From positions 1,836,328 through 1,900,327 of the forward strand of contig NW_003314291.1 of assembly GCF_000143415.4 (NCBI RefSeq): a DNA stretch of 64,000 nt, read 5' to 3'. The notes below the pieces were generated by a model. That model did not search any database and was not told where the DNA came from. It saw only the letters and a program-made list of their open reading frames with translations. The position numbers and the translations under genes are program-made. The stretch comes from Selaginella moellendorffii. Taxonomy: Eukaryota; Streptophyta; Lycopodiopsida; Selaginellales; Selaginellaceae. Positions 58,051 through 64,000 of this stretch are shown piece by piece (within the stretch, counting starts at the first letter, position 1; every line of letters starts with the position of its first letter).

Positions 58051-58560
58051 GTAGCGCACGTGGTTTTGACCCTTTATCCTATGGTGATTTACCATAGGAT
58101 AACACCACGAAGCGGAACCTAAACCCTCTTTGTGCCACGTGACAGATGCCACGTGTCACATGCCACGTGTCCATGCCACGTGTCCACAGGAACCCAAGGT
58201 TCAGGGCCTTGGGCCACTGAACGAAGGAACGGTGCCAAACTCCCAAGCATGGAGCCCAGGAGTGACGGAACCGAACCACGAAGCAACTCCCGAGCATAAA
58301 GCCCAAGGAGCGAAGGGACAGGAGCCCGGAGCGACTTGGAACAGTCCTGGAGCAACCAGCATCCCAATGCCAGGACCAGCACACAAAACGGAGCCAAACG
58401 GAGTCTGGCGCTATTTCGGTATACCGGTGGCCTAACGTGAGGATATGGGTACTCCACCAACTAGCATGGAATGGAACTTGGGCTTAGACCCAAGCCGGAC
58501 GCAGAACAAGGACAGGCACGCAAGCGGGAGCTAGACTATGCCTCAGGTTGGTCAGCCATG
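58051..58560. other. Unassigned GC-richer DNA with CACGTG repeats
   Basis: Four closely spaced GCCACGTG strings lie at 58132-58187 (58134, 58148, 58162 and 58175 approximately). The rest has overlapping frames on both strands without recognised motifs and may be part of another LTR. Confidence 0.4.
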
Positions 58561-59250
58561 CCCGACCTACCCACTATCCCTACTATACATTTGGAACCCC
58601 CCACAGCCCCCCCCCCTTGAGGAACACACGCTTTGGGCTTTCACCCCAAGCCTCCCTTAGTATTAGGAGTTAGTCTCTGGGACAAGCTCGAAACTTACTA
58701 AATATGGAATGTCCTTAGATTGCGAATTTGTACATGGGACGAACACCATTGTGTTCAGGACGATCTCTACATTCCGTAGATATGCCAAATGAGCAAATCT
58801 GGACACTTTCCATAAATAGCATTTGGGACCGAAATGAGACTAACACAAAGGGCATGATAGCGAGGGTGTTTGGCAGACACGGTAAGCTATCATCTTGCGA
58901 TATTGAGGGACCAAGCTCAATATCACGGGGGTTCCCAACACTAGCAAGTGCAAGTCAACGAATGAGTTTCTCTAACCAGGTCAAGTATGCTTGACTAAAT
59001 AGACACTTAGGAATTCCTTCCTTATGCTCATCTGGTCAAGTGCACACGCGAAGACCAGTTTCTCAACTAGCTTAGGCGGAGACTGATAACGGGTCCAGCA
59101 ATACCGACCTCCTGCCATCGTGGCAGTAAGGTAAGAGTGTCCGTAAGGACAGGTCGACAGGTAACTTTCGATACCCGAAGTCACATGCGCGACACTCTCC
59201 CCCCCTTGGGAAGATCGACGTCCTCGTCGATGCACACTCGAGTCTAGAAT
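58561..59250 (-). repeat. Probable LTR fragment of a related family (reverse)
   Basis: The tract at 58572-58660 (ccctactatacatttggaac, a C-run, then gctttgggctttcacccc) is shared with the reversed LTRs at 57625-57690 and 31645-31715. Sequence after it is unique and has no minisatellite. The right limit is a guess. Confidence 0.5.
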
Positions 59251-62200
59251 ACCGCCAAGGAAACAACTCCAGAAAAAAGTTCACGGTACTCACACTATGT
59301 GAGAAATGCACCAACTTAAATGAGGTAGGGGTAACCTCTTTGTCTAACGCGGATGCGCTACCAGCTCAGACACCTTCCGGCCGTCGCCGACAAGGAAATG
59401 ACCAACGGAGTCAGCCACCCCTGCTGCTCTGGGAGTCACCCAGCTTACAAAAGTGTGATATGCCCTGCCCGCAGGAACATAGAGAGAGAAGCCAGAGGCC
59501 CCTACCCTCCTAAGCAAAGAAACCAAACCCGTCGGTAAGGTTTAGATAGACTACTGTAAACAGGCAGTTAGAGTTGTTTACACGGTCACGCCCTTTCAAC
59601 GGAATAAGGAACATCGACAGAGAGGCGGGTTATGTGACCAGTCGACAGTAGCTACCCCATGACTAGAGATTTCAACATGCACACGAAGTGCCGAAGCCAG
59701 TCTGCCTATACTGGCCCAAACTCAAAGATCAATATATAGGGACTATTCAAAGTCATAAACAATGATATCCTAGAGATTTAAGTATCAGTGAATAAAGCTT
59801 AGATGAGAACACAAATGTATTCCAAATAAGTTATCATCCGATAAACTAGTATTATAGTATAGGAACCACCAAGATCACTATCATTGGAAAACATAGGATT
59901 CACCATCCAACAAAATTCAATAGCAAGTAGATCATCAAGGAAACTCAATGATAAAACTTAACTACCGAAAATGGCAGATAGCATGCCAAACAACTCACAA
60001 AACACAACTGAAAGAACATAAAGTATCATTGACTAACAAGCACAATGCTCGCGAATGTATCACCCGAAGGAAATAACATCCAAAGCTATCAAAACTAACT
60101 CAAGCAATAATCAACAGAACAAAATGAATGTTGCAAAGCAAACAAATATAGTGTTCATGCCAATCATCGCACTAGCCAATCCAGATAGATCCCAGCCAAT
60201 AACACCAAGGAACTCAAGTTGCCTAAGCAAGTGTCAGCAACATCCTACTGATGTCTCAAACCCAAGAGACCAATCCAGAGCAAACCACAAAGAATATGTG
60301 GTATTGCGAAAAGCCATAAGCTATCAAAGAGAACAACTAACCATCATGAAAGATCATCAATCATTCCATCAATAAAGAGATGCATAATCATCGTCTAAGA
60401 AGGAATCCACCATCCCGAAGAACGGCAAACCATTCTATACCAACAATAATCAAGCAAAACTTTTTGACATGAATAATCAATTATCCTAGATGATAGTCAA
60501 TCATCACCAATGATTGCTACATGCAAATACTAACTTCAACATCGAAGCTAATGAGCCAAAATGCCTTCCCCAACAACTTCTAACAAATGGAACGATGAGC
60601 ATAAAACTCAAAGAACCAAAGCTCGAAGAAGCCTATAGCTAAGTCTTGCCTAATAATGATCACGAGTCTTTGCATGAACTAATTTCAATGCTAAAGAAGA
60701 AACCATGGTGCAACCCACAATGTCTTCTTCAACACATCCATAAGCCAAACTTCATAATGCCAAAGCTAATGAAGAGCATTTCTGCATCAATCCAAAAGCT
60801 AAGCATAACAAAGCTATGCTTAACAAGTGATCATCAAACGATCCTCCATGAATCCATCTATAGCAAGACGTAACTCACTTCATAACAAGCTCAAAAAGAA
60901 TCATTAATGATTGCTATATTCCGAACTCAAATCCAGCAAGGACTCAACATTCTAATATCGATCACTAACTCTTCTTCTCGTAGAGTTAGCATAGTCCATG
61001 ACTAAATTACTTTTCAAGGAAAAGCTAAAGCTCAACCCTCTACTAAATAATCTCGTCTAGAACACAACTAACTCAACTTGCCACTTAGTTCATTTGAACG
61101 TCAACACAATTGCTAACTAGCAAATGCATGAATGCCAACAACACAAAGCTAAAGCCAAATCATCAACACTTTTTATCAAGACTAATGAAACTCAATATCA
61201 ATCCTAAGGAAAGACATTTCATTTCACTCAAGTCTCAATATCAACAATATCAATGATAAGGCATCACTTCAACGCTATCAACACCAGGACAAAGCTAGAA
61301 GAAAGCAAGAGTGAATCACCACTCGGAGCTTTCCAGCAACCAAGCTAACCAAAGTTGAAGATACTATACTTAGTATCCAAGACCAATCCTTCAGCAATAC
61401 TCAGTTACAGATAACATTTCATCAAAGAGTGAATCACCACATCCAAGACTCAATGAAATCCAACACTATAGACCAAACGTAACCAAATGATATCGACAGA
61501 GGTAGAGTCGACAAGCCAACATGAAAAACCCATGTATGTCTAACAACACGATCCTCCGCAACACTATTCGGTAAAGCAAGCCCACCACTGCTAAATCATC
61601 ATCGAGCAAAGCAAGTGTCAACGGTCCTTGATGAAGTCTACAAGTAATCACTAGTCGCAAAGCAACTAACAATCACTCCTCAACTTGCGTTCACAAGACT
61701 CAAACACCAACTCTTGTCATCAAGTTATATACTTATCTAGCATAAACATAATACCTCAAACATGAGATAAAAGTTCATGGACAAGCACAAACTAAATGAC
61801 CACTCGAATCCAACTCAACCGTAATAAACTCACTAAAACATTTAGCCACTAGCTCTGAGCATGCCTTGAAGAGGCTAGCTATGCATGATCAACACTCAGT
61901 CGAAACTAAAGTGAAGACCATGAGATGAACTCACATCGGTACACAACCTCCTCATAGACAAAGCTATAGTACGGGTACCAACATCTCAACCTCAAACAAC
62001 TAAGTTGGACATCACCATCCTTAGTCAAGGTGTAGGGCTGCCAAGACTAAGTCAAGATCAGTGAGAGCTCACTACTCTCATAGAGTCTTAGCGAAATGCA
62101 AGGTGCAACCTGCCACCGAGCATAATGCTACAAAAGAAAGGCATAAGAGTCACCTTTCTTAGAAAAGTGCAACGGCCACTTTTCTACACCAACTCCAGAC

Positions 62201-64000
62201 TCTATCCAACTCAATTGCTTTAGCCCCAAAAGTTAGCATCCCTTTCGGGTCACATCATACAAACTACCTACTAAGATCTAAGCCAACCGAAGTCAACTCC
62301 AACCCCTTCACTAGTTTGTACTGGCTTTCGAAAATGGAATGGTTTTCGAGCAAAGTGATCAATAGATCAGCCATTGGAAAAGTCTAAGAAAATTTGTGGA
62401 AAATTTTCCATCCTAGAGAAAGAATGACTCTCAGTCCAGGAATGCAAACTTTCAGGACTCAACCAACTTCCTCCTACCAACAACTTCACATAGATTCACC
62501 TCAACACAAATTCTCATGACCCAATAGCATGCTTAAGTATCGAACATCTTTGCCCATTTTCCTGACATCCAACTCCGACATCCGCAAAGTGCAAAATGAA
62601 CATCCAAGGCTTGATCACGAAGACCACATCTTCGGATATCCACATTGCACTAACACTCTTCTTCAATCATCTTCAAGATCCAATGTGAAGCCAAAACACT
62701 AACAAGAAAAAATGACATGGAAAAATCAAGGTCCAAGAAAAATTCCTCATCACTTGAAATAACAATGCCACTTCCACTAACACAAATGCTAGTGACGTCA
62801 ATGCCCCAACTCCACATCTTCTCCATCCAACAATCTACTCCAAGTGCTAACGGATCAACCGACAAGCTATAGCAAATGAATGCTACAACCCTTTTCCAAC
62901 ACCTTAGTGGGCAAACTTAAGGAAACAAGGTACCTACTTAAGCTTAGCATAATGGACCACTATAGAGAATCCAATCAAAGCTACTACAATGCTACTTCGT
63001 GTAAGTAGACTAGCTTGTCCATCAACCACTTTGGGGTTGATCATCATTTACCCAAGCAACTTCGTAAACGCATTACTCTTTATCACATGGATATGATATA
63101 AGCATCACAATGACTTGATCATCAATTGAGCAACACCACGAGCAATGCCAATGTCATTACTACAAATGTTTATGTGAGTATCAAGTGTCAACTCGATTCG
63201 ACCAAATGCAACATAAATGCCACACTCCACCAATAGAGGTTTACGACACCCAACACCACTAACTTTTGTTCACAACACGGACAAGCTCATGCCACTCTCT
63301 TTCCGACCAAACTCAACACTAATCCAACACCAAGCTACTCAAGGAGCAATAGCAAGGTTCCCCGGAAAAGAATTGAGCATTGCAACCCAAGTCTTCCAAT
63401 AGCAAGCCTAGACAAAATGGTATAGCGCTTCACCGCTATCCATCCCACAACTCACCATTTGTAAGATCATCATAATCAACATGCATCAAGATAGGGACTC
63501 TTGATTGCATAATGTGAATATGAGCAATGAGTCAACACCTCGTTGCAAATCATCTCTCCAAGAAGAGAAAATGATTTACGTATTTGATCCTCCGTCCCCG
63601 ATGACTCTCTTTTCGGTCTCTTCTTTAACCAAACCTCAAGCTTGCTTTCGCACTGCCTTCAGTCCAATCCAAGAAAAGTTTATGAGAGAGCACGGCAATG
63701 ATTACTTGAACCAATAGACTAATCCCTACAGTCTTGACTGATCCACTTGTAATCATGCCTAGGAAGGATCCACTAGTGCCGTGCTAAACAGCTACGGACC
63801 AGCCTATCTGCCACTCATAGCAAACTCAGGGAAGGTTTGCTTTTACCCATGGTACATGGAACAACTCATGGAACCACCGATAGGCTAACATTAATCCTGC
63901 CAACTCAAAGTGTAACCTTAAGTTGCTAATGCGCCTCACTCACGAGCCCAAGCGTAAACTCGTGCTAACGGAACAACTCAATCCGTCTTATGAGCCCAAG
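59251..64000. other. AC-rich non-coding stretch, probable internal region of a non-autonomous retroelement
   Basis: About 4.7 kb with strong strand asymmetry (rich in A and C on this strand), no frame over about 110 codons and no protein similarity noticed. The bias, the gene emptiness and the LTR-like tract to the left resemble the reversed internal region of the LARD-like element at 4203-8720, but the sequences are not obviously alike. The other LTR would lie beyond the window. Confidence 0.4.

Noticed and set aside
57679-58122. Repeat-rich 147-codon frame
   Set aside because: Translation of the minisatellite in the truncated reversed LTR.
59340-59410. tRNA gene suggested by agctggtagcgcatccg on the minus strand
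   Set aside because: The flanking bases do not form a full cloverleaf and no T arm follows.

Overview
The window looks like draft nuclear DNA of a land plant. The evidence is genes with very short GT-AG introns (38-60 bp), remnants of plant-type genes (Golgi alpha-mannosidase II, PPR, SERINC/TMS, BIG-type ARF-GEF), TTTAGGG repeats, Ty3/gypsy and Ty1/copia debris, and two N gaps (25478-25577 and 36790-37405). The compact introns and PPR remnant suggest a lycophyte such as Selaginella; that is inference, not proof. Most of the window is nested, decayed transposable elements.

Layout. 1-495: C-terminus of a GH38 mannosidase. 759-12.7 kb: an old minus-strand gypsy element split by an 8.5-kb non-coding LTR retrotransposon (2368-10887, TSD ACTCA), which is itself split by a 600-bp TRIM (5522-6121, TSD ATAAA). 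13-23 kb: AT-rich DNA with a PPR relic, a frameshifted SERINC pseudogene and a BIG ARF-GEF pseudogene. 23.1-32.0 kb: a fragment of the non-coding retroelement, then two gypsy copies facing each other. 32042-45110: a complete DNA transposon. 45.1-47.1 kb: TRIM, LTR and integrase relics. 47-56 kb: mostly low-copy DNA with a spliced coiled-coil gene (52.6-54.5 kb) and copia fragments. 56-64 kb: inverted gypsy end, truncated LTR, and a long AC-rich non-coding stretch.

The main find is the 13,069-bp DNA transposon at 32042-45110. It has 24-bp terminal inverted repeats (one mismatch) and a 4-bp target duplication (ACAA). It sits inside a gypsy LTR whose sister copy in this window (25335-25380) lacks the insertion. 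It carries two divergent genes. Gene A (minus) is a large RNase-H-fold-like, DUF7869-type protein, the candidate transposase, with one in-frame TAG. Gene B (plus, 39110-44679) splices through 11 coding exons into one uninterrupted frame of 1,632 codons, joining a ParB-like domain, a methyltransferase-like fold, an acidic linker and an FCP1/NIF-type HAD domain. At least 22 copies of a 22-bp palindrome (half-site ATGGCGTGAGG) lie in introns, exons and spacers of this element, and I saw none elsewhere in the window. Their commonest variation is at the two CpG sites. A self-encoded DNA-binding protein plus a dispersed palindromic site is a plausible undescribed system.
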